Positions 27,715 to 35,605 of a stretch of DNA of 64,000 nt are shown piece by piece. The first letter of the stretch is position 1, and each line of letters opens with the position of its first letter. The translations under genes and the position numbers were made by a program. Origin of the DNA: Acidocella aminolytica 101 = DSM 11237 (GTDB lineage: Bacteria > Pseudomonadota > Alphaproteobacteria > Acetobacterales > Acetobacteraceae); contig NZ_FQVJ01000008.1 of NCBI RefSeq assembly GCF_900129125.1, positions 56,065 through 120,064 on the forward strand. The letters are read 5' to 3'. The notes below the pieces were generated by a model, which worked only from the letters and a program-made list of their open reading frames with translations, was not told the origin of the DNA and did not search any database.

Positions 27715-28343
27715 TTAGGCATTTCGTGTAATGGATTGCAGGCAGAATCGTTGAATTGAGGCCGAGGATATCGTCGGCGCTCTTGGTCCATCTGAACGGC
27801 TTTGGATCGGCATTGTTGGTATCGATATAGGTGGTGATGGCGCGTTCGGGTTCGGTGACAGACCGGAACACACCGCGCCCGATGGCCCGATCTGTCAGCA
27901 AGGCGAAGAAACGCTCGACCTGATTGATCCATGACGCCGAGGTCGGTGTGTAGTGAACATGCCAGCGTGGCCGCTTGACGAACCAGTTGCGGATCAGCTT
28001 TGTTTTGTGTGTGCCGTAATTGTCCATGACAACATGGATGTCGAGATCGGCGGGCACGTTGCGCTCGACCTCGTCGAGGAAACTTGCGGAAATCTTGTGA
28101 GCGATGGCGGGGCATGCATTTGCCGATAATGGTCCCCGCCTTTACCTCTAGCGCGGCAAACAGCGAGGTGGTTACGCGCCGCTTATAGTCGTGGGGGTGC
28201 CGCTCGGGCTGGCCGGGCCGCATCGGTAGTAAGGGCTGTGTGCTCTCACCCTTCGTGGCGCGGGTGATCATCGCCAATCCGCTGCTGGTGAAGGCGATCG
28301 TCCATGCGCACGTGAGATTGACGCGCGCACTCTGGCAAGCTTG
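27715..28343 (-). pseudogene. IS630-family transposase remnant, frameshifted
   Basis: The minus strand encodes IS630 DDE pieces in shifting frames. First comes SLFAALEVKAGTIIGKCMPRH (about 28170-28100). After a frameshift follow VMDNYGTHKTKLI and TPTSASWINQVERFF. After a second frameshift near 27760 comes ASIQRFCLQSITRNA, ending at TAA (27715-27717). The N-terminal third is missing where it meets the IS110 piece. At least two frameshifts and the truncation make it inactive. Confidence 0.8.
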
Positions 28344-29006
28344 CATGCGGTAGGGTTGTTACCAGAGATCTGGACGCCAGACCCGGCGACTGAGCGCATT
28401 CGCAGCCTAGTGGCGCGGCGCTACCAAGTTGTCCGGCACCGGACGCGGATCAAGAACGAGGTACATTCCATCCTTCACGTCCACCTGATCCCGAAATGTC
28501 CGCATGCTGACCTGTTCAACGCCCGTGGCAGGGATTGGCTGGCCCGCCAGCCGGTGCCTGCCGATGAACGCGCCGCCATTGAGCGCCATGCTGGTCGAGG
28601 CGACCTGGGCAGCAGCCAAGGCGCCGGGGCCGCTACACACGTTCTTCGTGCGCACTTCATGCGCATCCGCGCCAAGCGCGGCCTGCAAATCGCGGCGGTC
28701 GCGCTGGCACGAAAGCTGACGGTCCTTTGCTGGCGTCTCCTCACGAAGGAGGAGGACTATCTTTGGGCCCTGTCTGCGCTGGTGACCAACAAGATGCGCA
28801 CCATGGAACTCCAGGCTGGCCTACCCCAAAGGAAGGACAACCGGAGAGGGGCGAGCTATGCTTGCAACGTCAAGGAACTGCGGGATCGGGAACGGCAACT
28901 GGCCGAACAGGCGGAATGTAGCTACGAACACCTTATAGAAAATTGGAAAACACAACGACCGCGGAACACGGTGCGCGAGCGCCTCAATCCGGCAGGGCGT
29001 GATTAG
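28341..29006 (+). pseudogene. IS110-family transposase remnant
   Basis: The open frame carries RIRSLVARRYQVVRHRTRIKNEV near the start and the C-terminal IAAVALARKLTVLCWRLLTKEEDYLW and NVKELRDRERQLAEQAEC blocks of IS110 transposases. The N-terminal catalytic DEDD region is absent. Around 28590-28670 the homologous AMLVEATWAAAKAPGPLH block sits in another frame, so there is an internal deletion plus compensating frameshifts. It is inactive despite appearing as one open frame. Confidence 0.8.
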
Positions 29007-29097
29007 GCAACCTGGCGGCGCTCTCAGCCGACGCGCCGCTCTTCGCCACGAGGTCACTCGCGCGGAACAAAAATAACACAAAAGCCAGCGAAAACGC

Positions 29098-29487
29098 TTG
29101 TCAATCTTACCCGTAAGCCCAGCGGTAGGATTTACAGTGAGTTATCTTCTGAGATCAATCGGAGTTTCAGTTCAGGTTGCCTCAGCTTGCCAGGATCTTA
29201 TCAGTTTGCTGTTGCTCATCGTGGTTTGGCGGATTTGGGCGGACCAGCGTTTGAGGTCCATGCCGCGGATGATTTTCACGGTCAGCTTGGCCGGTCTTTC
29301 CGTGACCATGAAGGTTTTGGCCACGAGCCTTAAAGGCGTAAAAGTATTTCTGGCGGAGCTTTTGTGGCGGACGGGGGGCTGTACGGTTAAAGTTTATAAC
29401 TTAACAGGATTGCTGCTGTTCCCCTTATGCGCCGCTGCGGGTGCGTGGTTGGGCTGGTCTGTCAGGCACGAACCAGCCTTGCAATAA
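29098..29487 (+). pseudogene. Membrane-protein fragment, possibly GT87-like
   Basis: The frame opens with TTG and continues the reading from the IS110 junction side, giving 129 residues with three hydrophobic segments (about 10-45, 50-70 and 103-122). The pattern vaguely resembles the C-terminal end of DUF2029/GT87 mannosyltransferases, but the key loop is not recognisable. It lacks a ribosome site and overlaps the rsmB stop by 26 bases. A truncated remnant is more likely than a functional gene. Confidence 0.35.
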
Positions 29488-30688
29488 AGAACCCGTCCAT
29501 GCCGCCTTGTTCGGCCCAGAGGCCGGGGTGGGTGCGGATGTCGCCTTGGCCGGTTACGGCTTCGGGCAGGGTAGGCAGGGTCAGGGGATCGCGTTTTAGG
29601 TTGAGGCGGGCGCAGGCGGCGTCAATGCGGGCGGGGCCCTCTTGTGGTTGCAGGGAGCAGACGGCGTAGATCAGCCGTCCGCCGGGGGTAAGCATCTGAG
29701 TGGCGGCGTCCAGCAGGGCGTCTTGCGCGACGGTCATGGCCTCTATGTCGCGGGGTTTGCGCAGATGCAGAAGCTCCGGGTGGCGCCGGACTGTGCCTGT
29801 GGCGCTACAGGGGGCGTCGAGCAGAATGGCGGAGAAAGGGGCGGCGGGATGCCATTGTGTGCCGTCCGCCGTGACCAACTCGGCCTTCAGGTGCAGCCGG
29901 TCGAGATTACCGCGCAATGTTGCCATGCGGGCTTTGTCGCGTTCAACCGCCGTGACGTCGCCCCCCATCGCGCAAAGCTGTGCGGTTTTGCCGCCCGGTG
30001 CGGCACACAGGTCCAGCACGCGCTCACCCGGTTGCGGGGCCAGCAGCTTGGCGGGCAGGGCAGCGGCGGCGTCTTGGACCCAGACCTTGCCTTCCGTGAA
30101 GCCGGGAAGTTCGGCAACCGGCGTACCGGCGGGAAAACGCCAGGAGCCGGTGGGTAGGGCCGTGCCGCCTTCGGGAGTGAAGCCGGGCAGGGCGGAGATG
30201 TCGAGCGGGGCCTCCTGCGCATGGGCGGTGGCGATGGCGCGGGCTTCCTTGCCCCAGCTTGTCCAGGCCCAGGCAGGGGTGTTGAGACGAGGCTTGTCCA
30301 ACTCGTCCAGCGCGTGCGGCGCGGCGCCGACCACGCGGCGCAGTACGGCGTTCACCAGTCCGGCGAAGGGCACGAGCTTCTTGCTGCGCGTGAGGGCCAC
30401 GACGGTGCCGACGGCGGCATGGGGCGGGGTGCCCAGAAACAGCAGGCCCGCCGCGCCCATGCGGAGAATGGTACGGATTTCCGGCGGTGGCTCGCGGCGC
30501 AGATAAGGCTCCAGCACGGCATCCAGCGTGCCCGCATGGCGCAGCACGGCGGCGGCGAGGCGGTGCGCGGCCGCTTTGTCCCGTGCCTCGATGCGCGGGA
30601 GGGAATCCAGCGCGGAATCGAGCGAACGCCCCTTGGAGAAAACGGCGTGCAAGAGAGCGTAAGCGGCGTCGCGGGTCGGGTCTGTCAT
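29462..30688 (-). CDS. rsmB: RsmB-type 16S rRNA (cytosine-C5) methyltransferase
   Basis: This 408-residue protein methylates a cytosine of 16S rRNA (C967 in E. coli numbering). The N-terminal NusB-like RNA-binding domain (about 5-130) is followed by the SAM fold. Its motif I is LDLCAAPGGKTAQL, with the two cysteines of the Nop/Sun family in LDAPCSATG and VCSLQPQEG. AAGGA precedes the start. It is divergent from panE and separated from rpe by the decayed insertion sequences. Confidence 0.93.
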   Translation of the reverse strand: MTDPTRDAAYALLHAVFSKGRSLDSALDSLPRIEARDKAAAHRLAAAVLRHAGTLDAVLEPYLRREPPPEIRTILRMGAAGLLFLGTPPHAAVGTVVALTRSKKLVPFAGLVNAVLRRVVGAAPHALDELDKPRLNTPAWAWTSWGKEARAIATAHAQEAPLDISALPGFTPEGGTALPTGSWRFPAGTPVAELPGFTEGKVWVQDAAAALPAKLLAPQPGERVLDLCAAPGGKTAQLCAMGGDVTAVERDKARMATLRGNLDRLHLKAELVTADGTQWHPAAPFSAILLDAPCSATGTVRRHPELLHLRKPRDIEAMTVAQDALLDAATQMLTPGGRLIYAVCSLQPQEGPARIDAACARLNLKRDPLTLPTLPEAVTGQGDIRTHPGLWAEQGGMDGFFIARLVRA

Positions 30689-30774
30689 GATGGTCCTTGG
30701 GTTCGGACGTTGCGCCTAGCATAGTGGCACCGTTCCGGCCATTGGTCGGGCGCTGAAGTTGAAAAGGGGCTGCC

Positions 30775-31674
30775 ATGAAGATCGCGGTGATGGGTGCCGG
30801 TGCGGTGGGGTGTTATTTCGGGGCGTTGCTGGCCAAGGCGGGGCACGAACTGGTGATGATCGGCCGGGCCGCGCATGTTGAGGCGATGAACGCGCGCGGG
30901 CTGCTGCTGGAGCGTGCGCCCGCACCCTCCTATGTGCTTGTGACGGCCAGTGCGTTGCCTGAGGCCGTGGCCGGTGCGGAACTGGTGCTGGTTTGCGTGA
31001 AATCCGCCGATACCGAAGCGGCAAGCAAAGCAATGCGGGCTTATCTGGCGCCGGAGGCGGTGATTGTGAGTCTGCAGAATGGCGTGGGCAATGCCCAGGG
31101 TCTCGCAGCTGTGCTGGGCCGCCCTGTTTTGCCCGCGGGGGTGTATCTGGCGGCTGAAATGGCCGGCCCGGGGCACGTGCGGCATAATGGGCGCGGAGAG
31201 CTGGTTCTCGGCCAAGGGCCGGGCGTGGAGGCGCTGGCTGTTCTGTTGCGGGAGGCGGCGATCCCCACCACGATTTCCGCCGATGTTGAAGCTGTGCTTT
31301 GGACCAAGCTGGTGCTGAACTGCGCCTACAATGCCATCTCCGCCATGACGCAAGCGCCATATGGGCAGATTGTGGCGGTGGCGGAGGTGGAAACGCTGAT
31401 CCGTAATGTGGTGGCGGAGTGCGAGGCGGTGGCGGCGGCATGCGGAGTGAGCCTGCCGCGGGGCCAGGCGGAGACGGTGCTGGCGGCGGCGCAGGGCATG
31501 GCCGGGCAGCTTTCCTCCACCGCGCAGGATTTAATGCGTGGGCGGCGGACGGAGATTGAGTATCTCAACGGCCATATCGTCCGGCTGGGGGTGGCGCAGG
31601 GTATTCCCACCCCGGTGAACCAGGCGCTGCTGGCCGTTGTGAAAGTGCTGGAAACGCGGGTGGGAGAGGCTTAG
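30775..31674 (+). CDS. panE: 2-dehydropantoate 2-reductase
   Basis: This 299-residue NADPH-dependent enzyme makes pantoate for coenzyme A. The N-terminal Rossmann motif is GAGAVGCYFGALLAKAGH (7-24). TKLVLNCAYNAISAM carries the catalytic lysine and substrate asparagine. AAGGGG precedes the ATG. The stop overlaps the convergent deacylase stop by four bases. Pathway partner panB lies at 48721-49497. Confidence 0.93.
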   Translation: MKIAVMGAGAVGCYFGALLAKAGHELVMIGRAAHVEAMNARGLLLERAPAPSYVLVTASALPEAVAGAELVLVCVKSADTEAASKAMRAYLAPEAVIVSLQNGVGNAQGLAAVLGRPVLPAGVYLAAEMAGPGHVRHNGRGELVLGQGPGVEALAVLLREAAIPTTISADVEAVLWTKLVLNCAYNAISAMTQAPYGQIVAVAEVETLIRNVVAECEAVAAACGVSLPRGQAETVLAAAQGMAGQLSSTAQDLMRGRRTEIEYLNGHIVRLGVAQGIPTPVNQALLAVVKVLETRVGEA

Positions 31675-32141
31675 CAGGCGGGAAGCTGGCAGGTATCCAC
31701 CCAGGCGGCCTGGGTCAGCGTGGCCAGCCGTGCTGGGCTGATGCGCAGCGCGCTATGGGTGGACCCCGCCGCGGGTAGAACCTCGTCGAATACCTGCAAG
31801 GAGATATCGCAATAAACCGGCAAAGGCGTGGCGAGGCCAAAAGGGCAGACCCCGCCGACCGGGTGGCCGGTGAGGGTAGCAACCTCCTCGGGCGGAAGCA
31901 TCTTGACCTTGGCGCCGAAGGCGGTGCGGGCTTTTTTGTTGTCCAGCCGCGCATCGCCACGCGCCACCAGCAGCACAACTTGGTCCCCCGCGCGCAGGGC
32001 CAGGGTTTTGGCGATTTGCGCGGGTTCTACCCCGTGTCCGGCGGCGGCTAGGGTGACGGTGGCGGTGCTGTCGGCAAGCTCCAGAATAGTGAGGTCCGGG
32101 GCGTGCTCCGCCAGAAAGGCGCGGACGGAGTCCAGGCTCAT
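31671..32141 (-). CDS. YbaK/EbsC-type aminoacyl-tRNA deacylase
   Basis: This 156-residue single-domain protein is of the YbaK/ProX superfamily, which hydrolyses mischarged tRNAs such as Cys-tRNA(Pro). The visible family motifs are KTLALRAGDQVVLLVARGDARLDNKK and the TGHPVGGVCPFG loop. The start at 32141 (MSLDSV) has AAGGAG nine bases upstream; the ATG at 32150 is too close to that site. The precise tRNA substrate is unknown. Confidence 0.88.
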   Translation of the reverse strand: MSLDSVRAFLAEHAPDLTILELADSTATVTLAAAGHGVEPAQIAKTLALRAGDQVVLLVARGDARLDNKKARTAFGAKVKMLPPEEVATLTGHPVGGVCPFGLATPLPVYCDISLQVFDEVLPAAGSTHSALRISPARLATLTQAAWVDTCQLPAC

Positions 32142-32177
32142 GAGCGGCATCTCCTTACAATTTATGTCAGGACCATT

Positions 32178-32390
32178 TTATTTCTGCGGCTTGCTGGCAA
32201 GCAAGGTGGCCAGCAAAATGGTTAGCAGCACCAGTACAAGCTGCGTGGCCGTGGGGGAGAGCGGAACCATGTGCCATGAGATGGCCACGGGCGTGATTGG
32301 GTCGCTTGGCGGTGCCGCCGGCAGTCCGGCATTGCCGCAGGCGGGGGTGTAATAAGCCTCGAAGGAATTAGGGCAGGCGGAAGCGTCCAT
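32178..32390 (-). CDS. Possible small single-pass membrane protein
   Basis: A 70-residue frame (start MDASACPNSFEA) ends in a hydrophobic helix (about 47-66, TQLVLVLLTILLATLL) and a basic tail. There is no clear ribosome site and no recognised family. It lies 36 bases upstream of the YbaK-type gene on the same strand and behind a GC-rich hairpin. Coding status is uncertain. Confidence 0.35.
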   Translation of the reverse strand: MDASACPNSFEAYYTPACGNAGLPAAPPSDPITPVAISWHMVPLSPTATQLVLVLLTILLATLLASKPQK

Positions 32391-32454
32391 TTCGATCGTC
32401 CCAGATGAAGCTGAACCAACCAGCGCCGGAGCGCGCCGGAAAATACTCAAATGC

Positions 32455-32491
32455 GGCTAGCTGCCGCGCTGCACAATAGCGGCGGCTAGCC
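32455..32491. other. GC-rich hairpin in the 32.15-32.64 kb gap
   Basis: The 13-bp stem GGCTAGCTGCCGC / GCGGCGGCTAGCC has one G:U pair and an 11-base loop. On the minus strand it is preceded by GGCGCAAAGC, a string also seen in c-di-GMP-I (GEMM) riboswitches, but the remaining GEMM core is not evident. No other feature is visible in this gap apart from the small frame at 32178-32390. Confidence 0.4.
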
Positions 32492-32635
32492 ATCAGCTTT
32501 GCGCCTGGAACCTGGACCGGAGGAAAGCCTATAAGTTTGATGGTGTGTTTCGGTATCAAAAGAGTTGTTAATTCTGCCTTAGTACGGGGCTACATAGGGT
32601 CGAGCCGCATTATCCAGATAGCAGGAAGTGAACGG

Positions 32636-34903
32636 ATGACTCCTCCCTCGCGGACTATGATTTTTAACTCAATCTCAACCAAGCTGATCAGCGTGGCCGG
32701 GGCGGCATTTGCCGTTATTCTGGCGGGCGCGATCCTGATTGCTGCCATGACAACGCGCGAGCGAGTGGCCAGCGCGGTGAACACGCAGGCCAAGCTGCAG
32801 GCGGAAAGTGTCGCCAATTCCATCAGCGCCAAATTGTCCGAGGAAGGCTCGGCGGTGAATTCCATGGCGGGGGCGATCATCTCGGCCTTCAAGGCCGGGG
32901 TGCGCAACCGGGCCATGGTGGTGGAGATGCTGAAAACGAACGAAACCCGCTACCCTGATATTTTCGGCTCCTGGATGCAGGAAGCCCCGGACGGGTTCGA
33001 CGGCAAGCAGGACCCCAATGCGCCGGGGAATAATAGCAAGGGGCAGTTCAACCCGTACTGGACCAAAGGGGCGGATGGCAGCCTGCAATATTCCGCGACG
33101 CCGGTGGATTACACCCAGTCCTGGTACACGCTGGCGGCCAATTCCGGCAAAGGGGCGATTACCGACCCTTATCAGGATTCAGGCAATCATAAGCTGATGG
33201 TGTCGGTGGCGTATCCCGTGATTGTGGCGGGGAAGCTGATTGGGGTGACAGGGGTGGATGTGCGCCTGGATTGGCTCTCGAAAATGCTGGCGGCGCTGCG
33301 GCCGTTTGGTCAGGGCCGGGTGATGCTGGTGGCCGGAAACGGTGCCTGGATCGCCAACCCGGACAAGGCCTTGCTGATGCAGCCTTATCAGGGCGAGGGC
33401 GCGCAGGCCTTGAAAACCGCGCTGGCGGATGGCCAGCCGCAAATTCTGAGCGATTTCGACAAAGGGCAGATTGACCGTATCATCTACCCCTTCGCGGTGC
33501 CGAAATTGCATGCCACCTGGGCGGTGATTATCGACGTGCCGGCGGCTGTGCTGGCGGCACCCGTGCGGCATGCCACCTGGGCGATGATTGGCGGCGGGGT
33601 GCTGACATTGTTGCTGGTTCTGGGCGCGCTTTACGGGCTGACTCGGCTGCTGGTACGCCGCCCGATGACCGGGCTGCTGGGCGCTGTGGAAACGCTGAGC
33701 CATGGTGATTACAGCCGCCAGATCCCCGGCCAAGCCCGGCAGGATGAGACCGGCACCATCGCCGTCGCGCTGGAAGGGCTGCGCCACACATTGCAGGAAG
33801 GGCAGCGCCACGAAGCCGCCGTCGCTGAAGAACGCCGGCAAGCCGAGCAGGTGCGCGCAGAGGCCGAGGCCGCGCGCATGGCCGCCGCTGAGACGCAAGG
33901 CCAAGTGGTTGAGGCGCTGGGGCATGGGCTGTCCCGTCTTTCGGCGGGTGATCTGATGGTCCGGCTCGATACGGCATTTGCGCCGGACTATGAGCGGCTG
34001 CGGGCGGATTTCAACCAGGCCATGACGAAGCTGCAAGAGGCGATGCAGGCGGTTTCCACCACCACCCATGGCGTGCGGGCCGGGGCGACGGAAATTGCCC
34101 AGGCCGCTGATGATCTCTCCCGCAGGACGGAGCAGCAGGCCGCAAGCCTAGAGCAGACCGCCGCCGCGCTGGGCGAGATTACCGAAACCGTGAAAGCGAC
34201 TTCCGACGGCGCTGGCGAGGCCCGCAAGCTGGCCCAGGCGGCGGAAAGCGACGCCGAACAATCCAGCGCCGTGGTAGGGAACACCGTGAAGGCCATGGCG
34301 GGAATTGAGAGCGTCTCTAAGGAAATCGGCAAAATTCTCGGCGTGATTGACGAGATTGCCTTCCAAACCAACCTGCTGGCCCTCAATGCCGGGGTGGAGG
34401 CTGCCCGCGCGGGTGATGCCGGGCGCGGCTTTGCCGTGGTCGCCACGGAGGTGCGGGCGCTGGCCCAGCGTTCCGCCGATGCCGCCAAGGAGATCAAGGC
34501 GCTGATTGCCGCCTCTGGCACCGAGGTGGAAAATGGCGTGAAGCTGGTGGGCGAGACCGGGGCGGCGCTGGAGCGGATTGTCCGTCAGGTGGCCGGGCTG
34601 AATGTGCGGATCTCCGAAATCGCCGCATCAGCGCAGGAGCAGGCCTTGCGGCTGAATGAGGTGAACAGCGCCGTGAGCCAGATGGATGTGGTAACGCAAC
34701 AAAATGCCGCGATGGTGGAGCAGGCCACGGCCTCCTGTCATTCCCTGACTGATGAGGCGGAGGAATTGGCTCGGCTGGTGGGGCAGTTTCAGACCGGAGC
34801 GCGGCAGAAAAAGCAGTCTGCTGCCCCCAAGCGCGCGGTGGCCCCCGTGAAAGCGGCCCGGCCGCTTGCGCCCGCAGGGACGGATGATTGGAGCGAGTTT
34901 TAA
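32636..34903 (+). CDS. Methyl-accepting chemotaxis protein (Cache-type sensor)
   Basis: This is a 755-residue transmembrane chemoreceptor. TM1 (about 12-32) is followed by a periplasmic Cache domain (about 35-305, with [18 protein letters not shown] and [11 protein letters not shown]). TM2 (about 315-340), a HAMP region and the cytoplasmic signalling domain follow. The hairpin tip is [21 protein letters not shown]. The C-terminus DWSEF fits the xWxxF tether for CheR/CheB. The start at 32636 follows AGGAAGTG at good spacing; the upstream frame to 32537 is ignored. The ligand is unknown; Cache sensors often bind amino or organic acids. Confidence 0.93.
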   Translation: MTPPSRTMIFNSISTKLISVAGAAFAVILAGAILIAAMTTRERVASAVNTQAKLQAESVANSISAKLSEEGSAVNSMAGAIISAFKAGVRNRAMVVEMLKTNETRYPDIFGSWMQEAPDGFDGKQDPNAPGNNSKGQFNPYWTKGADGSLQYSATPVDYTQSWYTLAANSGKGAITDPYQDSGNHKLMVSVAYPVIVAGKLIGVTGVDVRLDWLSKMLAALRPFGQGRVMLVAGNGAWIANPDKALLMQPYQGEGAQALKTALADGQPQILSDFDKGQIDRIIYPFAVPKLHATWAVIIDVPAAVLAAPVRHATWAMIGGGVLTLLLVLGALYGLTRLLVRRPMTGLLGAVETLSHGDYSRQIPGQARQDETGTIAVALEGLRHTLQEGQRHEAAVAEERRQAEQVRAEAEAARMAAAETQGQVVEALGHGLSRLSAGDLMVRLDTAFAPDYERLRADFNQAMTKLQEAMQAVSTTTHGVRAGATEIAQAADDLSRRTEQQAASLEQTAAALGEITETVKATSDGAGEARKLAQAAESDAEQSSAVVGNTVKAMAGIESVSKEIGKILGVIDEIAFQTNLLALNAGVEAARAGDAGRGFAVVATEVRALAQRSADAAKEIKALIAASGTEVENGVKLVGETGAALERIVRQVAGLNVRISEIAASAQEQALRLNEVNSAVSQMDVVTQQNAAMVEQATASCHSLTDEAEELARLVGQFQTGARQKKQSAAPKRAVAPVKAARPLAPAGTDDWSEF

Positions 34904-34931
34904 CGCCCCTCTACCGGTAAACTGACCCTTG

Positions 34932-34959
34932 AAAGCCCGCATCGCAGGATGCGGGCTTT
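34932..34959 (+). terminator. Chemoreceptor gene terminator
   Basis: The 12-bp perfect stem AAAGCCCGCATC / GATGCGGGCTTT with a GCAG loop and a following T-run lies 28 bases after the stop. Confidence 0.9.
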
Positions 34960-35053
34960 TTGCTAGGCAGATGGCGCGACCCAGCAATGCAGACGCAGGA
35001 CGCAATGCTGCGACATTATGACTATAGTCTAGAAAATAAATTTTTTGGGAATT

Positions 35054-35129
<76 letters not shown>

Positions 35130-35252
35130 GGCCCGCATTGGTGCGGTTACCATGTGGGGGCGGCATGTGACGCATTCGGAAGTGGAAGTCAACATTGCTT
35201 CCGCACATTCCTGCCGCTAGGTCTCGGGGCGACGAAATTTTTGGGGAAAACC

Positions 35253-35561
35253 ATGGTGAACGCGATTTTTTGGCTGGCGGGCGAGGTGATCCATCTGATG
35301 GTCCTGGCGATTATCGCGGCGGCGGTGCTGAGCATGCTGGTGGCGTTTGGCGTTGCAAATCCGCGTAACCAGTTTGTTTACACGATCGGGGATTTTCTGA
35401 ATCGCATCACGGAGCCGGTTTTGCGGCCGATCAGGCGGTTTGTGCCGTATATGGGCAATATCGATATCTCGCCGGTGATCGCCATTCTGCTGTTGGAGGC
35501 ATTACAAATGGTGCTGGCTGATCTGTATGTCCGGTTGGCCACATCTGGTCTGGCCTTCTAG
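35253..35561 (+). CDS. YggT-family membrane protein
   Basis: This 102-residue protein has two long hydrophobic segments (about 12-36 and 72-96) and the family motif [14 protein letters not shown] between them. YggT proteins occur in division and osmotic-stress contexts but their role is not settled. The ATG at 35253 is preferred over the upstream frame because the YggT pattern starts there. It is followed by hpnN after 44 bases. Confidence 0.88.
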   Translation: MVNAIFWLAGEVIHLMVLAIIAAAVLSMLVAFGVANPRNQFVYTIGDFLNRITEPVLRPIRRFVPYMGNIDISPVIAILLLEALQMVLADLYVRLATSGLAF

Positions 35562-35605
35562 GCTCCAGACACTTATCTCAGCGCCGCGTAGATCAGGGGG
35601 TCAGT

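Larger units (their letters stand above)
27680..29100. mobile_element. Composite remnant of two insertion sequences
   Basis: A 5'-truncated IS630-type transposase (minus strand) abuts a 5'-truncated IS110-type transposase (plus strand) at about 28341. Both carry frameshifts. The pieces meet head to head without intact termini, as expected from successive insertion and deletion. The outer limits are approximate; no terminal repeat pair could be matched by eye. Confidence 0.7.

Noticed and set aside
28341..29006. Intact IS110 transposase
   Set aside because: Although one long frame, it lacks the N-terminal DEDD domain and the middle conserved block is in a different frame.
32440..32540. c-di-GMP-I (GEMM) riboswitch on the minus strand
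   Set aside because: Only GCGCAAAGC and a GC stem match; the GNRA-capped first hairpin and the second binding-site strand are not evident.
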